DNA of 64,000 bases from Epibacterium ulvae (GCF_900102795.1 NZ_FMWG01000007.1:62001-126000), one strand, 5' to 3'; numbered from the stretch's first letter, positions 35,355-45,359 are shown. The notes: a model not told the origin generated them from the letters alone. Translations and numbers: made by a program.

Positions 35355-37795
35355 CAAAAATTGCGATCGTTGGCACCGTCGGCCTGCCTGCAAACTACGG
35401 GGGGTTTGAAACACTCGCAGAGAACCTTGTGCTTAATCTTGGCGAGGGTCCAGATAAACTGGATCTCTCGGTCTATTGCAGCACCAAGGCCTATTCAGAG
35501 CATCCCACCCATTTTAAAGGCGCTCAGCTTCGATATATTTCGCTTGATGCAAATGGACCGCAAAGCGTTCTCTATGACGCCCTGTCATTGTTTGATTCCT
35601 GCCGGAAAGGCGATGATGTAGTACTGCTCCTTGGCGTATCCGGTGCCTTATTTATTCCAATCGCCAAACTCTTTTGGAACATAAAAGTCGTCACCAATAT
35701 TGACGGCTTGGAATGGCGGCGCGCGAAATGGGGGCGTTTGGCGCGGGCCTTTCTGAAGTTTTCAGAACGCATCGCCGTTCGGTTTTCAGACACGGTTGTT
35801 TGTGACAATCAGGCCATTTCTGACCATGTCACACAGGCCTACGCCGCACAAAGCACGATGATCGCTTATGGCGGCGATCAAGCACTTGCCACAGAGCCCG
35901 GAGATATCCAAGATCTCTCCCTGCCAGCCGACTATGCGCTTGGCTTGTGCCGTATCGAACCTGAAAACAATGTTGAAATGATCCTGAACGGGTTCAGCAA
36001 ATGTATCGAACGTAAACTGGTATTTGTCGGAAATTGGAACGCCAGCGACTATGGTAAAAACCTCCGGCAAACCTATAGTACCTACGAAAATATTACGCTG
36101 TTAGACCCGATCTACGATGCGCCACGCTTACGCGCGATCCGGGATGGCGCTGAAATTTATGTACATGGTCACTCAGCAGGTGGCACAAATCCATCCCTCG
36201 TCGAAATGATGCATTTTGGCATTCCCGTGCTTGCCTTCGATTGCACCTACAATCGTTACAGTACCGAAGATCAAGCAACATATTTTTCATCGGCTTCGGA
36301 CCTGCGTCAAAAGGTTGAACAAAATGATCTGTGCGATGGGAGCACCATCAAATCTATCGCAAACAAACGGTATTGTTGGGCCCAGATTACAAGTTCCTAC
36401 AGCAGCTTATTTAAGCCTTTACCGAAAGAAAAGCGCTTAAAGCGCCGCCGGGACAAACGCGTGTTTGTCGTTGCGCTTATGGCCTTATGTGGTCTGCTTC
36501 TTAGCAGCTGTGGTGTCCTTTATATTTCACCATCGGTGAAGACCGACGATGATCAATTCCCCGTCTCCATCATACCTGTTTCATTCCAAACTATTGAAAC
36601 TGCAAATAAAAGTACCTATAAACCTCTCTCCCTTCCCAAGGCTTTTTACCAATTTATCCCAGCCTCAAGCGCGACTTCCGAAGTGGCGAAGCTAACTCTG
36701 CCAATGACACCTCAAGACGGCGGTATCAATCTTGACGCGAAGCTTCCTCCTAAGATCAAGTCAAAGCCTTATCGTATCGGCGTTGGTGATGTGGTTGCTT
36801 TGCAGTCAGACGTGGAAAACGGCACTGAATTACCCTCGGAAGGCATGGCAAAACAAAGCCTTGGCTATAGTGTTCGTGATGATGGTGCGATTGTCGTCCC
36901 TTCGATTGGAGCTGTACAGATCGCTGGCCGTACGTTGAGCGAAAGCAACCAGCTCATATTTGATCGTCTGCTTGCACAGGGGCGGGATCCTGGAATTTCG
37001 GTTGATATCTTAGAATTTAACTCGCAGTTTGTGACGCTGGGCGGCGCCGTCGGCGCTCCCGGTCGTATCCCACTCAAAATGTCACCGATGACATTGAACG
37101 AAGCCATAGCCAAAGCTGCCGGCCTACGCTTACGTGAAGATCGGGCTGGCGTCATCCTGATCGCACGGGGCAATGATCTATACCAGATCCCGATGAATCT
37201 TTACAAACGCACACCAGCCTTACAAAAAACGCTGCTGCAGTCAGAAGACGCGATTTTCGTCGAAGAAAACTATGATGTCGAACAATCGCTGGCTTTCTTT
37301 GAACGGCAAATTCAGCTCGCAGGGGTTCGAAATAATGAACGCAGCGGCGCAGTGGCACGGTTAACACAACGGTTGAGCCATCGCCGGAATGCTCTGGATG
37401 AACAGCGCCGCAGTTTTGAAATGCGTGATGCTCTGGATGCTGTGCCACGTGATTACGTCTACCTTGCTGGTGAGACCGATGGACAGGCGCGCTTCACCCT
37501 CCCCTACCAACGCCATGCAACCCTGGCTGATGTCCTGTTTAGCGAAGGGGGCATAAACGTCCCATTTGGCGATCCCAGAGAAATCTACATCCTGCGGATT
37601 GTCCAAACGGATGAAGATGCAAAACAGGTTACGGCCTATCATCTGGACTCGCGCAATGCCGCCCGCCTGTCATTGGCCACCGAATTGCAGATGCGTCCAA
37701 ACGATGTGATCTTTGTCGAAGAACAACCCATTGCAAAATGGGAACGCTCCTTGCGATCTATTTGGGATCTCAACGTAACCCACTCGATCAAATAG
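35351..37795 (+). CDS. In-frame fusion of a family 4 glycosyltransferase and a Wza-like export lipoprotein
   Basis: One uninterrupted frame of 814 codons holds two usually separate proteins. Residues 1-365 are a DUF1972/GT4 enzyme (IAIVGTVGLPANYGGFETLAENL, HSAGGTNPSLVEMM). A basic linker follows, then a lipoprotein signal (VFVVALMALCGLLLSSC, cysteine near residue 387), then a polysaccharide-export domain (YRIGVGDVV) and SLBB-type segments (LGGAVGAPGRIPL, YLAGETDGQARFTLPYQR). A signal peptide after a cytosolic enzyme is topologically odd, so a second start is possible inside the frame. GTG at 36461 or ATG at 36479 are candidates, though neither has a strong ribosome site. Alternatively, a stop was lost between two genes. 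The first start, ATG 35351, overlaps the preceding stop. Confidence 0.85.
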   Translation: MTKIAIVGTVGLPANYGGFETLAENLVLNLGEGPDKLDLSVYCSTKAYSEHPTHFKGAQLRYISLDANGPQSVLYDALSLFDSCRKGDDVVLLLGVSGALFIPIAKLFWNIKVVTNIDGLEWRRAKWGRLARAFLKFSERIAVRFSDTVVCDNQAISDHVTQAYAAQSTMIAYGGDQALATEPGDIQDLSLPADYALGLCRIEPENNVEMILNGFSKCIERKLVFVGNWNASDYGKNLRQTYSTYENITLLDPIYDAPRLRAIRDGAEIYVHGHSAGGTNPSLVEMMHFGIPVLAFDCTYNRYSTEDQATYFSSASDLRQKVEQNDLCDGSTIKSIANKRYCWAQITSSYSSLFKPLPKEKRLKRRRDKRVFVVALMALCGLLLSSCGVLYISPSVKTDDDQFPVSIIPVSFQTIETANKSTYKPLSLPKAFYQFIPASSATSEVAKLTLPMTPQDGGINLDAKLPPKIKSKPYRIGVGDVVALQSDVENGTELPSEGMAKQSLGYSVRDDGAIVVPSIGAVQIAGRTLSESNQLIFDRLLAQGRDPGISVDILEFNSQFVTLGGAVGAPGRIPLKMSPMTLNEAIAKAAGLRLREDRAGVILIARGNDLYQIPMNLYKRTPALQKTLLQSEDAIFVEENYDVEQSLAFFERQIQLAGVRNNERSGAVARLTQRLSHRRNALDEQRRSFEMRDALDAVPRDYVYLAGETDGQARFTLPYQRHATLADVLFSEGGINVPFGDPREIYILRIVQTDEDAKQVTAYHLDSRNAARLSLATELQMRPNDVIFVEEQPIAKWERSLRSIWDLNVTHSIK

Positions 37796-37827
37796 CAATA
37801 AGCAGGTTGATACCCAATAAAATGAGG

Positions 37828-37850
37828 TGCACCGCGCTCGCAGCGGTGCA
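37828..37850. terminator. Hairpin after the exopolysaccharide cluster
   Basis: An 8-base stem (TGCACCGC / GCGGTGCA) with a 7-base loop lies between convergent genes. There is no T tract on either side, so termination efficiency is doubtful. Confidence 0.4.
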
Positions 37851-37866
37851 TTGAAACGCAAACCTG

Positions 37867-38610
37867 TCAAACCATCGCCCGATAGATCAGGACAAGCCCA
37901 ACACCGCACAGCGATGCGTGAACAAACGTCACAAACCGCTCGGCACTGATCCAGCGCACAACCAAAATCCCCAAAAACGTTGCCCCAATTGCCGCAGGCA
38001 TAAGGATCGCAGACAGGCGCAGACTATCAACTGTGAACAGGCCCATGCTCATATAGGCCGGTAGCTTCAGCACATTTGTCACCCCAAAGAAAAACACCGT
38101 GGTGGCGACAAACCCATTTTTTGAAAGCTTCTGAGACAACAGATAGATCTGAATAGGCGGTGCTCCCGCATGGGCGATTGCGCTTGTCAGCCCGGCAAGC
38201 GCCCCCGCGCTTGCCCCCAGCAACAGTCCCGCACGCCTGATCTGAAAACGTCCCCTGCCACCGTTCACCAATCCAAACAGGCCAAACGCCAGCGAAATCA
38301 GCCCAAGTATCCAGACAAAGACAACTGGTTCCACCACCTGTGCCAACCCCACGGCCCCGAAAATCCCGATCACTGCACCGGGTAGCAAAACCTTCAAAAG
38401 ATCCCAAGCCACAGAGGCACGAAAGGACCACATGCTGAACACATCCTGTGCTACAAGAATTGGCAACATGATCGCTGCGGCCTGCAAAGGGGGCATCACC
38501 AATGCCATCACGGGCGTCGCCAGCATGCCGAGCCCAGCCAGCCCTCCTTTGGACAGGCCAGATAACATCACAGCCAAAAGCATCGCGCCCCAATAGAGAT
38601 ACTCCGCCAT
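37867..38610 (-). CDS. TauE/SafE-family permease
   Basis: The 247-residue protein has about eight membrane helices in two repeated halves. It carries the family's GLSKGGLAGLG motif near the N-terminus and a related segment (AGLTSAIAHAGAPPIQIYLL) in the second half. Members move sulfur-containing or other small organic anions across the inner membrane; the substrate here is unknown. Its neighbours give no clear hint, though a sulfonate/sulfite role would fit a region with sulfated polysaccharides; that is speculation. Confidence 0.88.
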   Translation of the reverse strand: MAEYLYWGAMLLAVMLSGLSKGGLAGLGMLATPVMALVMPPLQAAAIMLPILVAQDVFSMWSFRASVAWDLLKVLLPGAVIGIFGAVGLAQVVEPVVFVWILGLISLAFGLFGLVNGGRGRFQIRRAGLLLGASAGALAGLTSAIAHAGAPPIQIYLLSQKLSKNGFVATTVFFFGVTNVLKLPAYMSMGLFTVDSLRLSAILMPAAIGATFLGILVVRWISAERFVTFVHASLCGVGLVLIYRAMV

Positions 38611-38876
38611 GGCTCAAACCTCATTTGATTGGATACAGGGGCCAAAACCCACCTGCCCTGAAGCAAAGGGCCCTTTCATCTACTGATAGATGTAACCGGG
38701 ATCAAAGCGGAAGATGAGGGAGAGTGCAATATTCTGCTACGTTTTCGATGCCTGTCCAATCACAAACCAGACTGCCCGCCTCGGCCATAGCTGAAGCGGG
38801 CATGACATAGGTCACTGCGCAAAGAGCCAAAACGACGCCAAACGTGACAGGTCAGTTATGCGCTTGCGGGGTCTGA

Positions 38877-39542
38877 TCAGACCTTGGTTGCCGTCAGTGA
38901 TTTCAAAACAGCGACGGTGTCTGTCACTTCAGGGCGTACAGTGTAGTCTGGGTTGATATCCAGATAGCGCACGACGCCATCGGTATCGATCACAGCGCGC
39001 AGCGGCATCGGCAAAGTCCAGCTGTCATCGCCATTATACATGGGCATATCGATACCAAACCCAGCATATAGTTTTTCCAGATCTTCGGGCAGACGGAACA
39101 CGGTGCCCAACTCGTTTGCATAGGCATTGCCCGCATCCACCAGAACATCACAGGTCAGCGCGCGGTCCTTATGGCTTTTCTGCGCAAATTGCTGGGTCTG
39201 CGGTGAAATCACCACAAGATCACCACCCGCCGCACGAATTTCATCTGCTGCAGCACCCAGATGCTCTAGTTCGATATTGCAATAGGGGCACCAAACGCCG
39301 CGGAAAAAACTCACCACCAACGGGCCTTTGGCCAGCTTCTCGCTCAGGCTAACGGTGTCACCATCCTGGTTGGTCAATGCAAACTCGGGCATCTTGTCGC
39401 CCAATTTGATCGTCTTCTCCATAATACCAGAATCGCGCAACGCTTGTGTTGCACCATGCATAACCTTCAGGGCTTCAGCTGGGGCCTTGTTGGTCTCAAA
39501 ATCTTCGCGAAATGCTTCTAGTTTTTCTTTGAGAGTTGTCAT
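38877..39542 (-). CDS. Peroxiredoxin-like (AhpC/TSA) protein
   Basis: The 221-residue thioredoxin-fold protein has VVSFFRGVWCPYC (residues about 76-88), with a CxxC-like WCPYC where classic peroxiredoxins carry PxxxTxxC, followed by E-L and a C-terminal strand PLRAVIDTDGVVR. This matches the PRX-like group of redox proteins that reduce peroxides or disulfides. It has a long N-terminal helix (LKEKLEAFREDFETN). Cytosolic, no signal peptide. Confidence 0.85.
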   Translation of the reverse strand: MTTLKEKLEAFREDFETNKAPAEALKVMHGATQALRDSGIMEKTIKLGDKMPEFALTNQDGDTVSLSEKLAKGPLVVSFFRGVWCPYCNIELEHLGAAADEIRAAGGDLVVISPQTQQFAQKSHKDRALTCDVLVDAGNAYANELGTVFRLPEDLEKLYAGFGIDMPMYNGDDSWTLPMPLRAVIDTDGVVRYLDINPDYTVRPEVTDTVAVLKSLTATKV

Positions 39543-39596
39543 CGGTAGAGGTCCTTTGATTTGGAAAGCCTACCCGCAGCCACGGAGGCGGTATGT

Positions 39597-39841
39597 TTAA
39601 GACATAGCGGGGTAGTCGGTGTAACCGCGATGGTCGCTTGCATAGATTGTGGCTTGCTCGATCCCTTTCAAGAGCGCAGGGACGTGCGCTGTTTGTCAGT
39701 GATCGGATCTAAAAAAGAGAAATGTTCAACCATATAGAGAAAGCCCAACTTAAATTCGTTCATCGTGGCGACGACCGTTTTAAACCCCATCAGCGTATCG
39801 CGGGTGGGCAGATCATTGAAATCACCATTTAGAGAGAATCA
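39597..39841 (-). pseudogene. Decayed 3' fragment of an Old Yellow Enzyme-type reductase
   Basis: Translated on the minus strand, the DNA gives NGDFNDLPTRDTLMGF, LNEF-like MNEFKLGFLYMVEHFS, then a frame change, and finally TIYASDHRGYTDYPAMS before TAA at 39597. GYTDYP at the C-terminus and NG-DFND are hallmarks of NADH:flavin alkene reductases (NemA/OYE). The first two thirds of the gene are missing, a stop precedes the fragment in its frame, and at least one frameshift separates its parts. Confidence 0.7.
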
Positions 39842-39965
39842 TAACTGAGCCTGCAGCAACGCCCACAGCATGATCATGCACTTCACGCGAAACCGGCAAC
39901 GCTTTTAGTGCGCCCCAAGCCGATCCGCGAACAAGCATCCAGAACTCGATAGGTCGCCCAGCCTT

Positions 39966-39989
39966 GGTTCTTCAAAAAATTGAAGAACC
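39966..39989. repeat. Perfect 10-base inverted repeat
   Basis: GGTTCTTCAA and TTGAAGAACC flank four A residues. It lies just upstream of the OYE fragment and downstream of the NDUFS4-like gene. It could be a terminator-like hairpin for minus-strand transcripts or a mobile-element scar; no T tract follows. Confidence 0.4.
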
Positions 39990-39994
39990 AATAT

Positions 39995-40021
39995 GCAAAG
40001 AAAGAGCGCCCAAAGGCGCTC
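39995..40021 (-). terminator. Terminator after the NDUFS4-like gene
   Basis: The stem GAGCGCC / GGCGCTC (40004-40021, loop of four) is followed on the minus strand by TTTCTTT. It is nearly the same as the one after lysK at 47784-47808. Confidence 0.8.
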
Positions 40022-40074
40022 AATATTCTATATCAGCAAAGTCTTCGCGGTGTCTTCACCCCGGTCTACAAACC

Positions 40075-40386
40075 TCAGTGTGTCCAAGGGGTCCGGCGGT
40101 TGGTTGCAAAATTTTCACCGTATCCGCCTGCGCGAATGTTGGCTTTGCGGGTCTTAGGTTCAACCACTTGCGCCAAAATGCCATTGGCGTCTGCATATTC
40201 CAAAGCCGCTTCTTTGCTGTCAAAGCGCAGACGAACCTGTGCCTGTGTATCATCAGATGAGGTCCAGCCCATCAACGGATCCACTTCACGCGCCGAACTT
40301 TGTGCATATTCCAACACCCATTTGCGCGTTTTTGCCATGCCCGAAGTCATAGCGTTTCTGGCTGGCCGATAGATGCGCGCTTGCAT
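40075..40386 (-). CDS. NADH dehydrogenase accessory subunit, NDUFS4 (ETC complex I) type
   Basis: This 103-residue protein matches the alphaproteobacterial homologue of mitochondrial NDUFS4, an accessory subunit of complex I. It begins with [13 protein letters not shown], continues with [39 protein letters not shown], and ends NRRTPWTH, the conserved C-terminus of the family. It is found in bacteria close to the mitochondrial ancestor, which supports the placement of this genome. It is monocistronic, with its own terminator, and diverges from uvrB. Confidence 0.92.
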   Translation of the reverse strand: MQARIYRPARNAMTSGMAKTRKWVLEYAQSSAREVDPLMGWTSSDDTQAQVRLRFDSKEAALEYADANGILAQVVEPKTRKANIRAGGYGENFATNRRTPWTH

Positions 40387-40593
40387 GGCAGTCTCCTTGC
40401 TGAAAACCTGTGTGAATCCTTTGTCCCCTTATGCGACAGCCCAACACCGGGCCGCAAGATGGCATTTAGCCTGCATTGCATGGAAATCACGCAAGCGTTT
40501 CACGATTGCGACAATTCAAACCACAAAAGCCTCTTGCAGCGGAACAAAAACAGATCAAAATCAGCACACCCTGATCCAGTCGAGAGAGTCGCA

Positions 40594-42792
40594 ATGACTG
40601 ATGCCCCAATTGCCCCAGAAAACCCCATGATGGTGGATCGTGCCGCAGCGCGCCGCCCCAAGCTGGAAGGCGGCAAACAGTTCATTATGCAAACAAATTT
40701 CGCACCTGCAGGGGATCAACCCACGGCAATATCGGAACTCAGCCAAGGGATCTTGGACGGAGATCGGGATCAGGTGCTCTTGGGTGCAACCGGCACCGGT
40801 AAAACCTTCACCATGGCCAAAGTGATTGAAGAAACCCAGCGCCCGGCGATTATTCTGGCCCCAAACAAGACCCTTGCGGCCCAGCTTTACGGCGAATTTA
40901 AAGGGTTTTTTCCAGAGAATTCGGTCGAGTACTTTGTCTCGTTCTATGACTATTACCAACCCGAGGCCTATGTTCCGCGCTCTGACACCTATATTGAAAA
41001 GGAAAGCCAGATCAACGAACAGATCGACCGGATGCGCCACTCGGCGACCCGTGCGCTGTTGGAACGTGACGATGTAATCATCATTGCATCCGTGTCCTGC
41101 ATCTACGGGATTGGCTCGGTTGAAACCTATTCCGCAATGACACAGGATCTGAAAGTTGGAGAGGATTACGATCAGCGTCAGGTGATGGCAGATCTGGTGG
41201 CCCAACAATACAAACGCAACGATCAGGCCTTTCAGCGCGGCTCGTTCCGGGTGCGCGGCGACAGTCTGGAAATTTTTCCCGCCCACCTCGAAGACCGCGC
41301 ATGGAAACTGTCATTTTTTGGCGAAGAGCTCGAAGCAATCACCGAATTTGACCCCCTGACAGGTGAGCGCACAGGCAGCTTTGAGCAGATCCGGATCTAT
41401 GCCAACTCTCACTATGTGACGCCAAAACCAACGCTGAACCAAGCCGTCATCAAGATCAAAGAAGAGCTGCGTCAACGTTTGAATCAACTCACCAACGAAG
41501 GCAAACTCCTCGAAGCACAACGCCTAGAGCAACGCACCAATTTTGATATCGAAATGCTGGAAGCCACCGGTCACTGCAACGGGATCGAAAACTACTCACG
41601 CTATCTGACGGGCCGCGCACCGGGTGAACCACCCCCCACCCTGTTTGAATTTATCCCTGACAATGCAATTGTTTTTGCAGATGAAAGCCATGTTTCCGTG
41701 CCCCAGATCGGCGGCATGTACAAAGGCGACTTTCGGCGCAAATCCACCCTTGCAGAACATGGCTTCCGCCTGCCCTCGTGCATGGACAACCGCCCGCTCA
41801 AATTTGAGGAATGGGACGCGATGCGCTCTCAATCGGTCTTTGTGTCAGCGACCCCTTCAGGCTGGGAGATGGAGCAATCAGGCGGTGTCTTCACCGAACA
41901 GGTGATCCGCCCAACAGGTCTGTTAGACCCCGAGGTTGAGATCCGCCCTGTCTCTATGCAGGTTGATGATTTGCTGGATGAAATCCGCAAGGTGTCAGCC
42001 GACGGCTTCCGCACGCTCTGCACGGTTCTGACCAAACGTATGGCCGAAGATCTTACAGAATACCTGCATGAACAAGGCATCAAAGTGCGCTATATGCACT
42101 CAGATATCGACACGCTGGAGCGGATCGAAATCCTGCGTGATCTGCGTCTTGGGGCCTTTGATGTTTTGATCGGCATCAACCTCTTGCGCGAGGGTCTGGA
42201 CATCCCCGAATGTGGGCTGGTGGCCATTCTGGACGCTGATAAAGAAGGGTTCTTACGCTCTGAGACCTCTTTGATCCAGACCATTGGCCGCGCCGCGCGT
42301 AATGCCGAAGGCCGCGTGATCATGTATGCGGATAAGATCACCGGATCGATGGAGCGCGCGATTGGCGAAACCAACCGCCGTCGTGAAAAGCAAATCGCTT
42401 ATAACAGCGAACATGGCATCACGCCTGAAACGGTGAAAAAGAACGTCGATGATGTTCTCGCTGGGCTGTATGAGGGCGATGTGGACATGAACCGCGTCAC
42501 TGCCACCGTTGATAAACCTATGCATGGTGCGAATCTTGAGGCAGTTCTGGAAGGCCTGCGCAGCGATATGCGCAAGGCGGCCGAAAACCTTGAATTCGAA
42601 GAAGCCGCCCGCCTGCGTGATGAGGTCAAACGCCTTGAAGCCGTGGATCTGGCCGTTTCAGACGACCCACTGGCCCGCCAATCCGCAGTAGAGGCAGCCA
42701 GCGACGCTGCCGTCAAATCAAGGGGGCGCTCAACGGCTGGCAAGGCTGGTACGCGAACGTATCGGGGAAAGTCACAGAAGAAATATTCGTAA
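40594..42792 (+). CDS. uvrB: Excinuclease ABC subunit B
   Basis: UvrB is the damage-verifying helicase-like subunit of nucleotide excision repair. The 732-residue protein has [14 protein letters not shown] (Walker A), the beta-hairpin [26 protein letters not shown] (DEAD-type box), helicase motifs [14 protein letters not shown] and QTIGRAARN, and a C-terminal UVR motif ([23 protein letters not shown]). It is somewhat long because of a 30-residue N-terminal extension and a basic tail. The ATG at 40594 with GAGAGAG upstream is chosen over the much longer open frame. No LexA box was looked for exhaustively; none stood out. Confidence 0.97.
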   Translation: MTDAPIAPENPMMVDRAAARRPKLEGGKQFIMQTNFAPAGDQPTAISELSQGILDGDRDQVLLGATGTGKTFTMAKVIEETQRPAIILAPNKTLAAQLYGEFKGFFPENSVEYFVSFYDYYQPEAYVPRSDTYIEKESQINEQIDRMRHSATRALLERDDVIIIASVSCIYGIGSVETYSAMTQDLKVGEDYDQRQVMADLVAQQYKRNDQAFQRGSFRVRGDSLEIFPAHLEDRAWKLSFFGEELEAITEFDPLTGERTGSFEQIRIYANSHYVTPKPTLNQAVIKIKEELRQRLNQLTNEGKLLEAQRLEQRTNFDIEMLEATGHCNGIENYSRYLTGRAPGEPPPTLFEFIPDNAIVFADESHVSVPQIGGMYKGDFRRKSTLAEHGFRLPSCMDNRPLKFEEWDAMRSQSVFVSATPSGWEMEQSGGVFTEQVIRPTGLLDPEVEIRPVSMQVDDLLDEIRKVSADGFRTLCTVLTKRMAEDLTEYLHEQGIKVRYMHSDIDTLERIEILRDLRLGAFDVLIGINLLREGLDIPECGLVAILDADKEGFLRSETSLIQTIGRAARNAEGRVIMYADKITGSMERAIGETNRRREKQIAYNSEHGITPETVKKNVDDVLAGLYEGDVDMNRVTATVDKPMHGANLEAVLEGLRSDMRKAAENLEFEEAARLRDEVKRLEAVDLAVSDDPLARQSAVEAASDAAVKSRGRSTAGKAGTRTYRGKSQKKYS

Positions 42793-42852
42793 GCCAAACG
42801 TTCCTTACGAGACGTATTCCGATCCTGAACGAAGCATCAAAAAGAGGCGACA

Positions 42853-43245
42853 ATGACACGTACATCTTTCCTATTGCCAATCTTTGGGGTCGCTCTTGGC
42901 GTGCTGAGCGCCTGTGCCACGCCACTTGAACGCTGTATCAAGACTGCGAATTCAGAGACGGCCACATTAAATCGCCTCATTTCGGAAACGGAAAAAAACC
43001 TCGCACGAGGGTATGCAATTCACAAAACGACTGTGCCCTACACCTATAGCGGCGTGTGTCATAATCCCACTATCGGCTCGTATAGCTGCCCTCAAACCGG
43101 CTATCGCACTCAAGAGACGCCGGTGGCCATTGATGTGCCTTTGGAGCAAAATAAGCTCTCAACCCTGCGGACAAAGCTTGCCCCCGCCCAGAAAACAGCA
43201 AGGCAGGCAGAGCAACAATGCCACATCGCTCATCCAATAACATGA
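42853..43245 (+). CDS. Small putative lipoprotein
   Basis: The 130-residue protein has a signal peptide ending in a lipobox (GVLSACAT, cysteine at residue 21). The mature part starts with a helical region (RLISETEKNLARG) and carries several cysteines (VCHNP, YSCPQTGY, QQCH). Family unknown. It follows uvrB by 60 bases with AGAGGCGAC before the ATG. Confidence 0.7.
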   Translation: MTRTSFLLPIFGVALGVLSACATPLERCIKTANSETATLNRLISETEKNLARGYAIHKTTVPYTYSGVCHNPTIGSYSCPQTGYRTQETPVAIDVPLEQNKLSTLRTKLAPAQKTARQAEQQCHIAHPIT

Positions 43246-43386
43246 TAGCCCGCGTGTGCTGCAATCCAAGCCACAGGCCCAGGCTAAAACCATTTCTCAA
43301 CCATTCCCTGCGAAGTTATTTGAAGTTTATTGTATAATAATCCCACTGCGGGCCAACCGCGGGGGAGACGTCGTGGGATACAGACT

Positions 43387-43698
43387 ATGCAAAACCCCCA
43401 TACCGCCAACCGGTTGCACCCCCAGCGGCGGGCAGCGCCGCAGCCCGAACAACGCCGCCTAACACAAGAAGAAAAAGATCAGGTTGGGGATTGGGTTGCC
43501 AGCAAAGCCACAAATTCAAACTGCCCGGTTTGTGACCACAACAGTTGGGCGGTAGGGGATTACCTTGTCCAAAATCCCGCATACGTGCCGGGTAGCTCGA
43601 AACCCGGACGCGCATCTTATCCAGCGGCCATGCTCATGTGCAGCCATTGCGCCTATTTGCGTTTGTTTATGGCAGCCCCAATGGGGCTACTTGATTGA
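43387..43698 (+). CDS. Small zinc-ribbon-like protein
   Basis: The 103-residue protein has a glutamine/arginine-rich start and two cysteine pairs, CPVC (about residue 55) and CSHC (about 89), that could bind one zinc ion, plus a short hydrophobic end (YLRLFMAAPMGLLD). I recognise no named family. The start is uncertain: the frame stays open for another 19 codons upstream. Confidence 0.55.
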   Translation: MQNPHTANRLHPQRRAAPQPEQRRLTQEEKDQVGDWVASKATNSNCPVCDHNSWAVGDYLVQNPAYVPGSSKPGRASYPAAMLMCSHCAYLRLFMAAPMGLLD

Positions 43699-43726
43699 TC
43701 GCAGGTCGCGGCTTTTCCCTGCCTGC

Positions 43727-44047
43727 TTAGTCAAATGTTGCAGCGACATCATACATCACAGGCTCAAAGCTGCGACACAGCGCATTAAAGGCGCGGGTAC
43801 GTTCGCGCATCTCAGGTGTGCGCAGCATGGCCTGAAAATCTTCGCGCTTCTGCCATTGTGAATAATTGGCAATCCGGGTCTGGGCATCATTCACATGCAG
43901 CCCTGCCGCCAGAAAACCCGGCTGTTTGGAAATGAACTCACCATAAGCGGCCTCCAGCGCGTCCATCAGATCCTGACATGTACCCGGCGTCACCTCAAAT
44001 GTGGTGATCACGGTTTGGATCGAGGCCGATTTGTTAATTGTTGGCAT
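43727..44047 (-). CDS. Antibiotic-biosynthesis-monooxygenase (ABM) fold protein
   Basis: The 106-residue protein has a ferredoxin-like ABM layout: VITTFEVTPGTCQDLMDALEAAY, QPGFLAAGLHVN, RIANYSQWQKREDFQAML. Such small proteins act as quinol or haem-related monooxygenases or simply as dimers of unknown role. GAGGT lies four bases before the ATG at 44047, which decides the start over a longer frame. Confidence 0.8.
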   Translation of the reverse strand: MPTINKSASIQTVITTFEVTPGTCQDLMDALEAAYGEFISKQPGFLAAGLHVNDAQTRIANYSQWQKREDFQAMLRTPEMRERTRAFNALCRSFEPVMYDVAATFD

Positions 44048-44185
44048 GCGCACCTCCCTATTGCGTAGCATGTTGCCCTGTCAGCTTAAGCCGAATGCCC
44101 CACATTCCGAGGCTTTTTTCAAAAAAAATTCCCCTCATCCGCCACGTCTCTTACAATTTAATACAACCTATGGTATATTTTCTCA

Positions 44186-44851
44186 ATGTGGCATTCCCTT
44201 CGCCTATTGTATTCCCTGGGCCTGATCCTCCCCCTGATCGCAGGGATTGGCCAGGCTGGTGCCTGGCTTGAACCTGTGGGTCAGGGGTTTTCCGCAACAA
44301 CGGCAACGGTGCGACAAGGCGGCAGAACAGAGCTGTCATACTATGCAACCTACGGCCTGCGCCCCCGTTTGAACCTTGGTGTCGATTTAAACCGCGGCCA
44401 AAATTACGCGCATGCCTTTGTCTTTTTACGCCAACCCTTGGGCGATCAAAACCTCGCAAGTAAATGGGCGGTAGAGCTTGGCGCGGGCGGGCTGAAGGTT
44501 GATGGGATCTGGATGCCCGCCCTACGGGGCAGCCTGTCGTTTGGTCGGGGGTTGACTGGCTCGGTTTCGGGTTGGATCGCAGCTGATTTCACATTTGAAA
44601 CCAACCAGATCACACGGCAACGCACCTATAAGCTGGATGCGACACTTGGCATCCGGCCCAACACTGGTCCAGCTCACCTCCTTCAATTTGAAAGCAATCG
44701 CACAGGCTCCCATGCCACGTCATATAGTCTTACGCCTGCCCTTCTGTTTCCCCTCCCTTATGCGCAAAGCGAGGGGCTGCTGGGGCTTTCTTTTAGCCCC
44801 GCGCGGAAGGATCGGCTTGGCCTGAAACTCGGCCTATGGCATAGGTTCTAG
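44186..44851 (+). CDS. Putative small outer-membrane barrel protein
   Basis: The 221-residue protein has a signal peptide (LRLLYSLGLILPLIAGIGQAGA, cut near 26) and then a series of alternating strands (RTELSYYATYGLRPRLNLGVDL, WAVELGAGGL, LTPALLFPLPY) ending in LGLKLGLWHRF. A C-terminal phenylalanine after aromatic/hydrophobic alternation is the standard outer-membrane targeting signal. Function unknown. It is followed at 26 bases by the flavin-fold gene. Confidence 0.65.
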   Translation: MWHSLRLLYSLGLILPLIAGIGQAGAWLEPVGQGFSATTATVRQGGRTELSYYATYGLRPRLNLGVDLNRGQNYAHAFVFLRQPLGDQNLASKWAVELGAGGLKVDGIWMPALRGSLSFGRGLTGSVSGWIAADFTFETNQITRQRTYKLDATLGIRPNTGPAHLLQFESNRTGSHATSYSLTPALLFPLPYAQSEGLLGLSFSPARKDRLGLKLGLWHRF

Positions 44852-44876
44852 GGTTTCTCGCAAGGGTTTTCAAACC

Positions 44877-45356
44877 ATGACCAAGGTGATTCAAGATACC
44901 GATAGCGATGCCTGTACATTGGCCCAGACGCTGCTGAAAAATGCCCGGCATGCGGCCCTTGCCGTGATGATAGAGCCAGGCCAGCCGATGGTCACCCGTA
45001 TTGCCCTTGCACAGGACATGGATGGGGCTCCACTCAGCCTGATCTCGGACCTTGCAACCCATACGCGCGCTCTGCGCGAACACGCTGCCTGCTCGCTTCT
45101 TATTGGTGAACCCGGCGAAAAAGGGGATGTTTTAGCTCACCCCCGTTTGACCCTAGTGGCCAAGGCGCAGCTCATACCACGTGATCATGCCGATCACGAC
45201 AAGCGTGCAGCCCAGTATCTGGAACATAACCCCAAAGCCAAACTGTATCTTGGCCTTGGAGATTTCAAATTTGTGCGATTTGACGTGCAAAGCGCGCTGT
45301 TAAACGCAGGTTTTGGCAAAGCATATCACCTCACCCCTGCGGATCTCGCGCTCTGA
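44877..45356 (+). CDS. Pyridoxamine-5'-phosphate-oxidase-like (HugZ-type) FMN-binding protein
   Basis: The 159-residue split-barrel protein has ARHAALAVMIEPGQPMVTRIALAQD, SLISDLATHTRALRE and CSLLIGEPGEKGDVLAHPRLTLVAKA. These are the segments of the PNPOx-like family that includes the haem-degrading HugZ/HutZ proteins. The C-terminal haem-binding domain of HugZ is absent, so haem use is not established. The cofactor is probably FMN. Confidence 0.82.
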   Translation: MTKVIQDTDSDACTLAQTLLKNARHAALAVMIEPGQPMVTRIALAQDMDGAPLSLISDLATHTRALREHAACSLLIGEPGEKGDVLAHPRLTLVAKAQLIPRDHADHDKRAAQYLEHNPKAKLYLGLGDFKFVRFDVQSALLNAGFGKAYHLTPADLAL

Positions 45357-45359
45357 AAC

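Noticed and set aside
40561-41286. Open frame of 241 codons opposite uvrB
   Set aside because: Shadow of the uvrB coding sequence; no ribosome site or conserved feature.
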